From positions 1-7,305 of the forward strand of contig CAMLFF010000163.1 in NCBI GenBank assembly GCA_946479185.1: a stretch of 7,305 nt of DNA, given 5' to 3'. The position numbers and the translations under genes were made by a program. The notes below the pieces were generated by a model that saw only the letters and a program-made list of their open reading frames with translations, was not told where the DNA came from and did no database searches. The stretch comes from an uncultured Sphingobium sp. (GTDB lineage: Bacteria > Pseudomonadota > Alphaproteobacteria > Sphingomonadales > Sphingomonadaceae). Position 1 is the stretch's first letter. Every line of letters starts with the position of its first letter. Shown in pieces: positions 1 through 5,906 of the stretch.

Positions 1-2
1 TC

Positions 3-323
3 TATGCGCCGGGCGCGCAGATCGGCTTTTTCGGGATCGACCTGAGCGACCATGCTGCGTTCAAGCGTTTTTACACCTTCCTCCACAGCTATGTAAAGGA
101 AAGCGTTTTCATCGAGAAATTCGCGAGCAGCAATGAGCTTGTCGCGCTCGAAGGCGTTATCCGCGTGGAGGGCCTGCGCGACCTGACCGCCGAAATCCTC
201 AAAGCGGAAGGGCTGGAGCAATTCTTCCCCATCGCCAAAGGCGAAGTGCAGGAAATGCGCCAATATATTCACTATCATCTTGCGGATGGAAAATTCACGA
301 GCGTAGGCTGTGCAATAGCGTGA
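3..323 (+). CDS. NTF2/SnoaL-like small protein, 3' part only
   Basis: An open frame enters from the left edge and ends at TGA 321-323, giving about 106 residues of C-terminal sequence; the start lies outside the window. The visible part alternates hydrophobic strands and short helices. It runs from a YAPGAQIGFFGIDL-type segment through ESVFIEKF and NELVALEGVIRVEG to a final strand IHYHLADGKFTSVG. This pattern, with a charged turn (ADGK) between the last two strands, resembles the cone-shaped alpha+beta fold of the NTF2/SnoaL superfamily, which includes small isomerases, dehydratases and epoxide hydrolases of about 130-170 residues. The family call is by overall look, not by a catalytic motif, and the function is unknown. 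The MarR gene follows 46 nt downstream on the same strand, so the two may be co-transcribed. A second, different SnoaL-like protein is encoded at 2162-2659. Confidence 0.6.
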   Translation, partial: YAPGAQIGFFGIDLSDHAAFKRFYTFLHSYVKESVFIEKFASSNELVALEGVIRVEGLRDLTAEILKAEGLEQFFPIAKGEVQEMRQYIHYHLADGKFTSVGCAIA

Positions 324-369
324 TGCGGTGCGCTTGACTCACAGCCACCCAGATGCGTTAGGCGAAAAT

Positions 370-903
370 ATGTCAAAGAAAGCACCAGCCGCCGTGGACG
401 CCCCACCAACGCCGCAAGCGCGCGAAAGCGCTTCGGCTGATGCACTGCATGGCGTTTTGAAACTCGCCAACAAGCTGATGGCGCCATTTTCGACTTATCT
501 GGAACATCGGCACAAGATCAGCCTCAACGAGTTCCGCCTGTTGATGCTGATTGGACGCTTCCCCCATGCTGCAAGCCATGAGCTGGTCGATCTGACAGGC
601 GTGAACCCCATGAGCGTGTCGCGCGCTGTTGCGGCGTTGCAGAAGCATGGCCGCATCACGGTTGATCGTGATGAGACGAACCGGCGCCGCAAGACGCTGA
701 GCCTGACCGCAGAGGGCGAGCGCCTGTACAAGGCGATGCGCCCGCAAACGGACTCCGTGGCCGACTATCTCGTCTCCGCACTGAAGCCAGCGGAGATCGC
801 GACGTTCAACGCGATGCTCGGCAAGCTGATCAACACGCTTGAGGCGTGCGACGACAATGGGGAATCGCTGTTCCTTGAGCGGACCAAGCCGCCCGAGGAT
901 TAA
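370..903 (+). CDS. MarR-family winged-helix transcriptional regulator
   Basis: A 177-residue protein of typical MarR length, expected to act as a cytoplasmic homodimer that binds an inverted-repeat operator and is released by a small, often phenolic, ligand. Residues about 25-60 are the first dimerisation helices. The winged helix-turn-helix spans about 65-115, with the recognition helix at about 79-92 (NPMSVSRAVAALQKHG) and an arginine-rich wing (RDETNRRRK, 100-108) leading into TLSLTAEGERLY. The C-terminal helices from about 120 complete the dimer interface. ATG 370 is chosen because an AGG core lies 7 nt upstream (360-362). A GTG at 328 in the same frame would add 14 residues outside the conserved domain and lacks a ribosome site. 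The roughly 20-residue N-terminal tail is rich in Ala, Pro and Ser and is probably disordered. It may control the divergent promoter at 2660-2757 or the upstream operon (inference). No cysteine redox pair suggesting oxidant sensing is seen. Confidence 0.93.
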   Translation: MSKKAPAAVDAPPTPQARESASADALHGVLKLANKLMAPFSTYLEHRHKISLNEFRLLMLIGRFPHAASHELVDLTGVNPMSVSRAVAALQKHGRITVDRDETNRRRKTLSLTAEGERLYKAMRPQTDSVADYLVSALKPAEIATFNAMLGKLINTLEACDDNGESLFLERTKPPED

Positions 904-2120
904 GCCGCTTTCATTCCCGGCTGGGTGCGCAAAAGCGCCATGGCAGCCAGCACCAGCAGGAAGCCCCCGGCCAATATGCTGATGAGGGGGATGATGGTGA
1001 AGGATGGGAAGAGCGAGACCGCGCCGCTCCCGGCCGCCGTCACCCCAAGCTGGAGCGTGCCAAGCAAACCAGCGGCGGCACCCGCGCCTTGCTCGGAAGC
1101 ATCGAGCGCCGAGATGGCGGATGGCGTGAGCATCAGGCCCGATACCGCGAAGATCAGCATGGAATAGCATTGCAGCAGGGCCAGCGGCAATTGTGCGCTC
1201 ATGGTCGCGGCGAGCGCGATGCCGACGGTCGCCATAGTTGCGATCAGAACGACCGTTGTGACCAGCCGCCGCACGCCAAGCCGCCGCATCAGGCCCGGCG
1301 CGAACTGGGTCGCGATGATGGAGACGATGGCATTCAGCGCCAGCAGCAGGCTGTATTGATGCGGTGTCAGCCCATAGCCCTGCGAGAAGACGAAGGGCGC
1401 GGCAGTGACGAAGGCGAAAGGGATCGTCGTCGCCATGCCCGCGACTAAGGCCCATGCCACGAAGGCGGGCTTCCTCAGCAGGTAAGCGCAGGCTTGCAGG
1501 ATCGACCGGGACGCAACGCGGCGCGCTGGCGGCAATGTCTCGGGCAGGAACAGTGCAACGGCAATCAGCGCGGTTATTCCGGCGCTCGCCAGAATGACGA
1601 ACAAGCCCTGCCAGGAGGTCGCCCGGAGCAAATAGCTGCCAGCGAGCGGCGCAAGCACGGGCGAAATGCCGATGATGAGAAAGGTGAAGGCCATCAGCCG
1701 CGCGGCATGGTGGCCGCTATGCTTGTCGCGGATCATCGCCCGCACGCTGGATGTGCCCGCGCAGGCGCCCATGCCCTGCAGGAAGCGCAACGCAATCAAT
1801 TGATCGATGTCATGTGCCAATGCGCAGCCAAGCGACGCGGCGGCGAACAGCGCGAGGCCGCCGATCAAAGGTCTGCGCCGCCCGAAGCGATCGCCAAGCC
1901 AGCCAAGCGGGATCTGCGCAATGGCGAGACCGAGGAAGAAGGCGGAGAGCGAGCGCTGCACCGCGCCGCTATCCGCCGCCATTGCCCGAGCCATCTCTGG
2001 CATGGCAGGCAGATAGAGATCGATCGCGAAGGGGCCGAGGGCGGAGAGTAATCCGAACGCTAAGCCCATCAGCAGGGTTGGCCCGGCTACCGCTGTGGCG
2101 CCGCCCTTGTTGATCGTCAT
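900..2120 (-). CDS. Bcr/CflA-type MFS drug exporter (DHA1 family)
   Basis: A 406-residue inner-membrane protein with 12 predicted hydrophobic segments, the usual size for proton-driven Bcr/CflA drug:H+ antiporters. TM1 carries the signature D-L-Y-L-P (residues 34-38). Loop 2-3 holds MFS motif A, GWLGDRFGRRRP (73-84). Motif B arginine R112 sits in RFLQGMGA, and TM5 carries the antiporter motif C, GISPVLAPLAG (151-161), which marks it as an exporter. A basic loop follows near residue 200 (PPARRVASR). ATG at 2120 is supported by a G-rich ribosome site (complement of 2128-2132) 7 nt upstream. The gene lies 41 nt after the SnoaL-like gene on the same strand, so the two probably form an operon. Its stop codon overlaps that of the convergent MarR gene. 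Family members export chloramphenicol, bicyclomycin, sulfonamides or cysteine; the substrate here is unknown and may be the pathway substrate or a toxic intermediate. Confidence 0.92.
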   Translation of the reverse strand: MTINKGGATAVAGPTLLMGLAFGLLSALGPFAIDLYLPAMPEMARAMAADSGAVQRSLSAFFLGLAIAQIPLGWLGDRFGRRRPLIGGLALFAAASLGCALAHDIDQLIALRFLQGMGACAGTSSVRAMIRDKHSGHHAARLMAFTFLIIGISPVLAPLAGSYLLRATSWQGLFVILASAGITALIAVALFLPETLPPARRVASRSILQACAYLLRKPAFVAWALVAGMATTIPFAFVTAAPFVFSQGYGLTPHQYSLLLALNAIVSIIATQFAPGLMRRLGVRRLVTTVVLIATMATVGIALAATMSAQLPLALLQCYSMLIFAVSGLMLTPSAISALDASEQGAGAAAGLLGTLQLGVTAAGSGAVSLFPSFTIIPLISILAGGFLLVLAAMALLRTQPGMKAA

Positions 2121-2161
2121 CCTCTATCCCCCGCCCGTCGAATAAAATGTGCTGCTGATTC

Positions 2162-2659
2162 TCAGCGTTTGATGATGAGCGAATCGGGGCGCTTGCGCGG
2201 CACCCACTGGCCGCGACCGGGGAAATTCTTGAGCACTTCGCCATCCCACAGGCGCACAGTACGCCGCTGGAAACGCCACTGACTGTCGTCACACTTCACC
2301 GCGTGATCATCATACCAGCCCGCAAAGCGCAGCAGATAAGGCGGCTCGCCTTCGCACTCCGTGACAAAGGCAAAGCTGCGCATTTTGCAGCTGCCATCAT
2401 CCTGCGGCATATATTGGACCTGCGTCACATGATGCTGGCGACCGGGGAAGCCCGCGGCGTTGCGATAATGCTCGGCGATGCCGCGGATGCCATCATGGCC
2501 TTCCCACACGTCCGGCTCGTCAAACACTTCCTCGCTCATGCGCGCGTCCGGCGTGAAGCAGGCGACGAGCGCCTCGACATCGCCCGTATCGAGCGCCCAG
2601 CTATAGGCGGCGATCAGATCCTGCAGGGCAAAGCGGTCCTCGATTGATAGTGACGCCAA
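2162..2659 (-). CDS. SnoaL-like (NTF2-fold) protein, possible lyase, hydratase or isomerase
   Basis: A 165-residue cytoplasmic protein with no signal peptide. The N-terminal helix pair IEDRFALQDLIAAYSWALDT followed by GDVEALVACFTPDA (residues 6-39) is the hallmark of the SnoaL_4 group, which also contains scytalone-dehydratase-like proteins and relatives of ring-hydroxylating dioxygenase beta subunits. Polar residues at positions often used in the pocket are Y19, D24, D38 and the pair H76-H77 (QHHVTQV); no catalytic assignment is claimed. The C-terminal half is beta-strand rich (YLLRFAGWYDD, WRFQRRTVRL) and ends in a basic tail (PRKRPDSLIIKR). The start is TTG at 2659, supported by a GGAGAGG ribosome site 8 nt upstream and by the family's N-terminus beginning right there. 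It is the first gene of the minus-strand unit, divergent to the redox operon and followed by the MFS exporter. Partner enzyme, regulator or non-enzymatic roles remain possible. Confidence 0.8.
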   Translation of the reverse strand: MASLSIEDRFALQDLIAAYSWALDTGDVEALVACFTPDARMSEEVFDEPDVWEGHDGIRGIAEHYRNAAGFPGRQHHVTQVQYMPQDDGSCKMRSFAFVTECEGEPPYLLRFAGWYDDHAVKCDDSQWRFQRRTVRLWDGEVLKNFPGRGQWVPRKRPDSLIIKR

Positions 2660-2667
2660 TTTTCTTT

Positions 2668-2674
2668 CCTCTCC
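2668..2674 (-). promoter_or_regulatory. Ribosome binding site supporting a TTG start
   Basis: Read on the minus strand the site is GGAGAGG, with 8 nt between its GAGG and the TTG at 2659-2657. No in-frame ATG or GTG lies nearby that would keep the conserved N-terminal helix. The strong ribosome site therefore decides in favour of the rare TTG start. Confidence 0.7.
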
Positions 2675-2685
2675 ACTTACGCATA

Positions 2686-2698
2686 TATTGACGCAATA
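2686..2698. promoter_or_regulatory. Inverted repeat TATTG-ACG-CAATA, candidate operator
   Basis: A perfect 5+3+5 palindrome in the only sizeable intergenic region. It covers the -35 hexamer of the plus-strand promoter and lies against the -10 of the proposed minus-strand promoter, so a bound dimer could block both. MarR dimers commonly bind short palindromes of this kind placed over promoters; assignment to the MarR protein encoded at 370-903 is inference. No second copy was found in front of the MarR, MFS or GMC genes inside the window. A direct repeat ACAATC (2702-2707 and 2711-2716, 9-bp period) and a small AAC-AATC-GTT dyad (2701-2710) lie just downstream and may belong to the same control region. 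Confidence 0.5.
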
Positions 2699-2715
2699 CT
2701 AACAATCGTTACAAT
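2688..2715 (+). promoter_or_regulatory. Sigma70-like promoter of the redox operon
   Basis: The -35 element is TTGACG (2688-2693) and the -10 is TACAAT (2710-2715), each one base off consensus, separated by 16 bp. Transcription would start near 2722, leaving an untranslated leader of about 35 nt that contains the GAGGGG ribosome site (2745-2750) of the first gene. It is the best promoter match in the window and sits in its most AT-rich stretch. Confidence 0.65.
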
Positions 2716-2724
2716 CAAGCGCAA
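2696..2724 (-). promoter_or_regulatory. Weaker divergent promoter for the SnoaL-MFS unit
   Basis: On the minus strand, TTGCGC (complement of 2719-2724) and TAGTAT (complement of 2696-2701) are separated by 17 bp. The first matches consensus at 3 of 6 positions and the second at 4 of 6. Transcription would begin near 2689, about 30 nt before the TTG start. The element overlaps the plus-strand promoter and the palindrome. A promoter must exist here for the divergent genes, but this exact placement is tentative. Confidence 0.35.
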
Positions 2725-2757
2725 CGACATTGATAAAGTCAGTTGAGGGGATAGCCG

Positions 2758-3672
2758 ATGGGCAAGATCATCGTAACCGGAGCGTCTGGCTCCTTTGGCG
2801 GCGCTGCGGCTGAGCTGCTACTGGCTACCTGCGCGCCGCAAGATCTCATACTGCTCTCGCGCACGCCAGCCAAGCTCGCGCATTTTGCGGAGCGCGGCGC
2901 CGATGTGCGTCAGGCGGATTTCGATGATCCTGCGACGCTTGCCGCCGCAATGCAAGGCGGCGAGCGCATGCTGCTCATCAGCACCGCGCGCGTCGGTTCG
3001 CGCGTCGGCCAGCACCGCAACGCCGTGGAAGCAGCGGTTGCGCAGGGCGTGCGGCATATCGTCTACACCTCGCTGATCTCAGCTGACCAGCCAGGCAATC
3101 CCGCAATCGTGAAGTATGATCATCGCGCGACGGAAGAGATTATCGAGGCGTCAGGCGCGCAATGGACGCATCTGCGCGACAGCCAATATGCCGAGGCGAT
3201 CGCCACCGCGATGGCAATCCCCGCGCTCCTCGCCGGGCACAAGCCAGACAATTGCGGCGACGGCAAGGTCGGTTTCGTCAGCCGGGACGATTGCGTGGCG
3301 ACGGCTGCTGGCGTGCTGACACAGGATGGCCATGGCAACCGCGCCTATGACGTGACCGGGCCGGAGCTCATATCGATCCCCGAGGCGATGGCCATCGTAA
3401 CCGAGCTTTCCGGCAAGCCCATCACTGTCGAGCAGGTCGATGACGAGGCGATGTTCGCCTATTTCGATTCGCTCGGCGTGCCGCGCCACGCGTCCGATAT
3501 CATGCCGGAAGGGCCGATCCCCTGGTCGAGCGATGATATGGTGACGTTTGGCCAGTCGATCCGCGAGGGCTATTTCGGTCGCCTGAGTGACACCGTCGAG
3601 CGCATCGCCGGTCGCAAGCCCAAATCACTGCGCGAGGTGATGATGGCGCATCAGGCGGCGTGGCCGGTTTGA
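2758..3672 (+). CDS. YtfG/NmrA-like NAD(P)-binding oxidoreductase (atypical SDR)
   Basis: A 304-residue cytoplasmic protein. The Rossmann nucleotide site is at the extreme N-terminus: after the strand KIIVTG comes GASGSFG (G8, G11, G14). The second strand ends in LLSRTPAK, where R35 is placed to grip the NADPH 2'-phosphate. The stretches VRQADFDD, LLISTARVG, QHRNAVEAA and IVYTSL closely resemble what I recall of Escherichia coli YtfG (quinone oxidoreductase QOR2) and the NmrA-like family, which lack the classical SDR Tyr-x-x-x-Lys pair. The likely role is NADPH-dependent reduction of a quinone or other electrophile, though some NmrA proteins are only redox sensors. ATG 2758 follows GAGGGG by 7 nt. 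It is first in the operon, and its stop TGA (3670-3672) overlaps the ATG of the PQQ dehydrogenase, so translation is probably coupled. The unusual pairing with a quinoprotein suggests handling of a quinone-like pathway product (inference). Confidence 0.88.
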   Translation: MGKIIVTGASGSFGGAAAELLLATCAPQDLILLSRTPAKLAHFAERGADVRQADFDDPATLAAAMQGGERMLLISTARVGSRVGQHRNAVEAAVAQGVRHIVYTSLISADQPGNPAIVKYDHRATEEIIEASGAQWTHLRDSQYAEAIATAMAIPALLAGHKPDNCGDGKVGFVSRDDCVATAAGVLTQDGHGNRAYDVTGPELISIPEAMAIVTELSGKPITVEQVDDEAMFAYFDSLGVPRHASDIMPEGPIPWSSDDMVTFGQSIREGYFGRLSDTVERIAGRKPKSLREVMMAHQAAWPV

Positions 3673-5891
3673 TGTCCGCACTCGTTAAATCGCTGCGGGG
3701 CCTGTCCGCGCTCGTCGGCATCGCACTGCTCGCGGCGTGCGCGAATGGGGACAATGGCGCGTCGCCATCGGACTATGGCGCAGGCGATGACTGGTCGTTC
3801 CCCGGCGGCGACGTGCATGACAGCCATTATTCGCGCCTGACCGATATCGCGCCGGGCAACGTCGCCAAGCTCGGCCTAGCCTGGAGCTATGACCTCGGCA
3901 CCAATCGCGTGCAGGAGGCGACGCCTGTCGTGATCGATGGGGTGATGTACACCAGCGGCAATCTGGGCCGCGTCTATGCGCTGGACGCGACGACCGGCAA
4001 ACCGCTCTGGACCTTCGAGCCAGAGGTGGACATGCAGGTCAATCGCGCTGCCTGCTGCGATCAGGCCAATCGCGGCGTCGCCGTGTCAGGCGGCAAGGTG
4101 TTCGTCGGCGCGCTCGATGGCAAGCTTTATGCGCTGGATGCCAAGACCGGCAAGACGCTCTGGTCGGTCGATACTATTGTCGATCATGATCGTGGCTACA
4201 CCATCACCGGCGCGCCCGATGTGGCTGGCGATCTGGTCGTCATCGGCAATGCTGGCGCGGAATATGATACGCGCGGCTATGTCACGGCCTATCGCCTGAG
4301 CGATGGCAAGCAGGCCTGGCGCTTCTTCACCGTGCCACGCGACCCCAAGAGCGGACCGCAGGAAAATCCCGAGCTCGAAGAGGCGCTCAAGACATGGGAC
4401 CCGAAGAGCCGCTGGGACATTGGCGGCGGCGGCACCGTATGGGATGCGATCAATTATGATCCCAAGTTCGACACCGTCTATATCGGCGTCGGCAATGGCG
4501 GCCCTTATGCGATCAGCCGCCGCTCACCCGCAGGCGGCACCAACCTCTATCTCTCCTCCATCGTCGCGCTCAACCGCAAAACGGGCCGCGTGAAATGGCA
4601 TTATCAGGAAACGCCCGGCGACAGCTGGGATTATACCGCGACGCAGCCAATGGTGCTGACGGACATGGAGATTGACGGCAAGGTCCGCCCGGTCATCCTG
4701 CACGCACCCAAAAATGGCTATCTGTTCGTGCTGGATCGGGAGACCGGCAAGCCGCTGCGGATCAATGCCCTTGTGCGCACTAGCTGGGCGAAGGGGTACG
4801 ACCTCAAGACCGGCAAGCCGAACCTGACGCCTGAAGGGTCGGAATATTGGAAGGGGCCCAAGATCGTCTTCCCGGCATCGGCGGGCGCGCGCAACTGGTA
4901 TCCGGCAGCTTATGATCCGGCGCGCAAACTCTATTTCGCCGCCGTGCTGGACATGGGCAATCTGATGTTCACCGTCCCGCCGGACAAGGCGAGCGACCCC
5001 CGGCGGCCCCGCGCGCTTAATGTCGGCACGAGCCTCATCTTCACGCCGCAATTGCAGGATGTGCTCCCCACGCTGCCACCGCCGCTGCGCGCGCAGGTCG
5101 AGGCGCTGCCTGAGTGGAAATGGGTGAAGGAAAAGCCCTTCTCATCCGAGATCCGCGCCATCGATCCGCTCACGGGCAAGTCGCGTTGGACGGTGCAGAT
5201 GGAGGGATGGCAGGATCGCTCCGGCGTCTTGTCGACTGCATCCGGCCTGATTTTCCACGGCACAATCGGCGGCAAACTGATGGTGCGCAATGCGGACACC
5301 GGCAAGCTGCTGAAGGAAATCCAGACCGGCAGCTCGATCATGGCTGCGCCGATGACCTATCGGGTGAAGGGCGTGCAATATGTCGCGGTGGCAACCGGCT
5401 TTGGCGGCGGTGGCTGGTCCTATGTGCCCAACTATTCAGCCGCTTATCGCAACGGCAATGCCAATCGCATCCTCGTGTTCCGCATTGATGGCGGCCCTGT
5501 GCCGCAGCCCGAGCCACTTCCACCCAGCGAGGTCGCATCCGAGCCGCCTGCGCAGGCATCCGGCGTCACGCCTGCGGTGCTTGCAAGAGGGCAGGGGCTG
5601 TTCTTTGAGAATTGCGCCATCTGCCATTCCAACCAGCTGCGTGCCAATGTGCCGGATCTGCGGCGGATGCAGTCGGGCACCCATGAGGCCTTCCAGCAGA
5701 TCGTGCGCGAAGGATTGCTGGTGCCCAATGGCATGCCGCGTTGGGACGATATTCTCACCGCGGAAGACACAGCAGCAATCCATGCCTGGCTGATTGCCGA
5801 GCAGGCGAAGATCCGGGCCAGCGAACTGAAACTAAAGGCTGAAGGCAAGCCGCTCGACGCGCCCAGTGCGGCGATCATGTCCAGTTTTTAA
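3672..5891 (+). CDS. Quinohemoprotein (PQQ + heme c) alcohol dehydrogenase, lipoprotein type
   Basis: A 739-residue periplasmic enzyme that oxidises an alcohol with PQQ and passes electrons through its own heme c. Residues 1-22 form a signal peptide ending in lipobox LAA-C23, so the protein is probably lipid-anchored. The eight-bladed propeller (about 35-605) shows repeated TGK-type turns before tryptophan docking residues (W113, W164, W216, W309, W506). Active-site landmarks by family pattern are vicinal cysteines C128-C129, E197 in GAEYDTRG, W257 in GGGTVWD, N275 in GVGNGG, catalytic D320 in GDSWDYTATQ, and K347 in APKNGY. Two residues after D320 is Thr, not Asp, which predicts calcium rather than lanthanide. 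A proline-rich linker (609-635) joins a cytochrome c domain with C648-x-x-C651-H652 and probable ligand M688 in NGMPRW. The layout is that of type II quinohemoprotein ADHs, at the long end of their length. ATG 3672 overlaps the previous stop; GTG 3660 would add four residues. The substrate is unknown. Confidence 0.95.
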   Translation: MSALVKSLRGLSALVGIALLAACANGDNGASPSDYGAGDDWSFPGGDVHDSHYSRLTDIAPGNVAKLGLAWSYDLGTNRVQEATPVVIDGVMYTSGNLGRVYALDATTGKPLWTFEPEVDMQVNRAACCDQANRGVAVSGGKVFVGALDGKLYALDAKTGKTLWSVDTIVDHDRGYTITGAPDVAGDLVVIGNAGAEYDTRGYVTAYRLSDGKQAWRFFTVPRDPKSGPQENPELEEALKTWDPKSRWDIGGGGTVWDAINYDPKFDTVYIGVGNGGPYAISRRSPAGGTNLYLSSIVALNRKTGRVKWHYQETPGDSWDYTATQPMVLTDMEIDGKVRPVILHAPKNGYLFVLDRETGKPLRINALVRTSWAKGYDLKTGKPNLTPEGSEYWKGPKIVFPASAGARNWYPAAYDPARKLYFAAVLDMGNLMFTVPPDKASDPRRPRALNVGTSLIFTPQLQDVLPTLPPPLRAQVEALPEWKWVKEKPFSSEIRAIDPLTGKSRWTVQMEGWQDRSGVLSTASGLIFHGTIGGKLMVRNADTGKLLKEIQTGSSIMAAPMTYRVKGVQYVAVATGFGGGGWSYVPNYSAAYRNGNANRILVFRIDGGPVPQPEPLPPSEVASEPPAQASGVTPAVLARGQGLFFENCAICHSNQLRANVPDLRRMQSGTHEAFQQIVREGLLVPNGMPRWDDILTAEDTAAIHAWLIAEQAKIRASELKLKAEGKPLDAPSAAIMSSF

Positions 5892-5906
5892 AGGAATGAA
5901 GCGATT

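Noticed and set aside
334..362. Possible promoter TTGACT before the MarR gene
   Set aside because: The -35 resemblance is good, but no acceptable -10 hexamer lies 16-18 bp downstream, so I do not annotate it.
328..369. GTG 328 as the start of the MarR gene
   Set aside because: It adds 14 residues outside the fold and has no ribosome site; ATG 370 has an AGG at a good distance.
373..1455. 360-residue open frame on the minus strand across MarR and the end of the MFS gene
   Set aside because: It crosses two convincing genes, has Arg/His/Ala-rich low-complexity composition, and shows no domain. It is a GC-rich shadow frame.
1494..2051. 185-residue plus-strand frame opposite the MFS gene
   Set aside because: It is antisense to a clear 12-TM transporter; its Gln/Arg/Glu-rich composition mirrors hydrophobic codons on the other strand.
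2121..2161. Terminator or promoter between the SnoaL-like and MFS genes
   Set aside because: No stem-loop with a T-run and no paired -35/-10 is visible in these 41 bases; simple co-transcription is more likely.
2984..3009. Near-repeat GCGCGTCGG twice within the YtfG-like gene
   Set aside because: It encodes a conserved family segment (ARVGSRVGQH) and is explained by Arg-Val-Gly codons.
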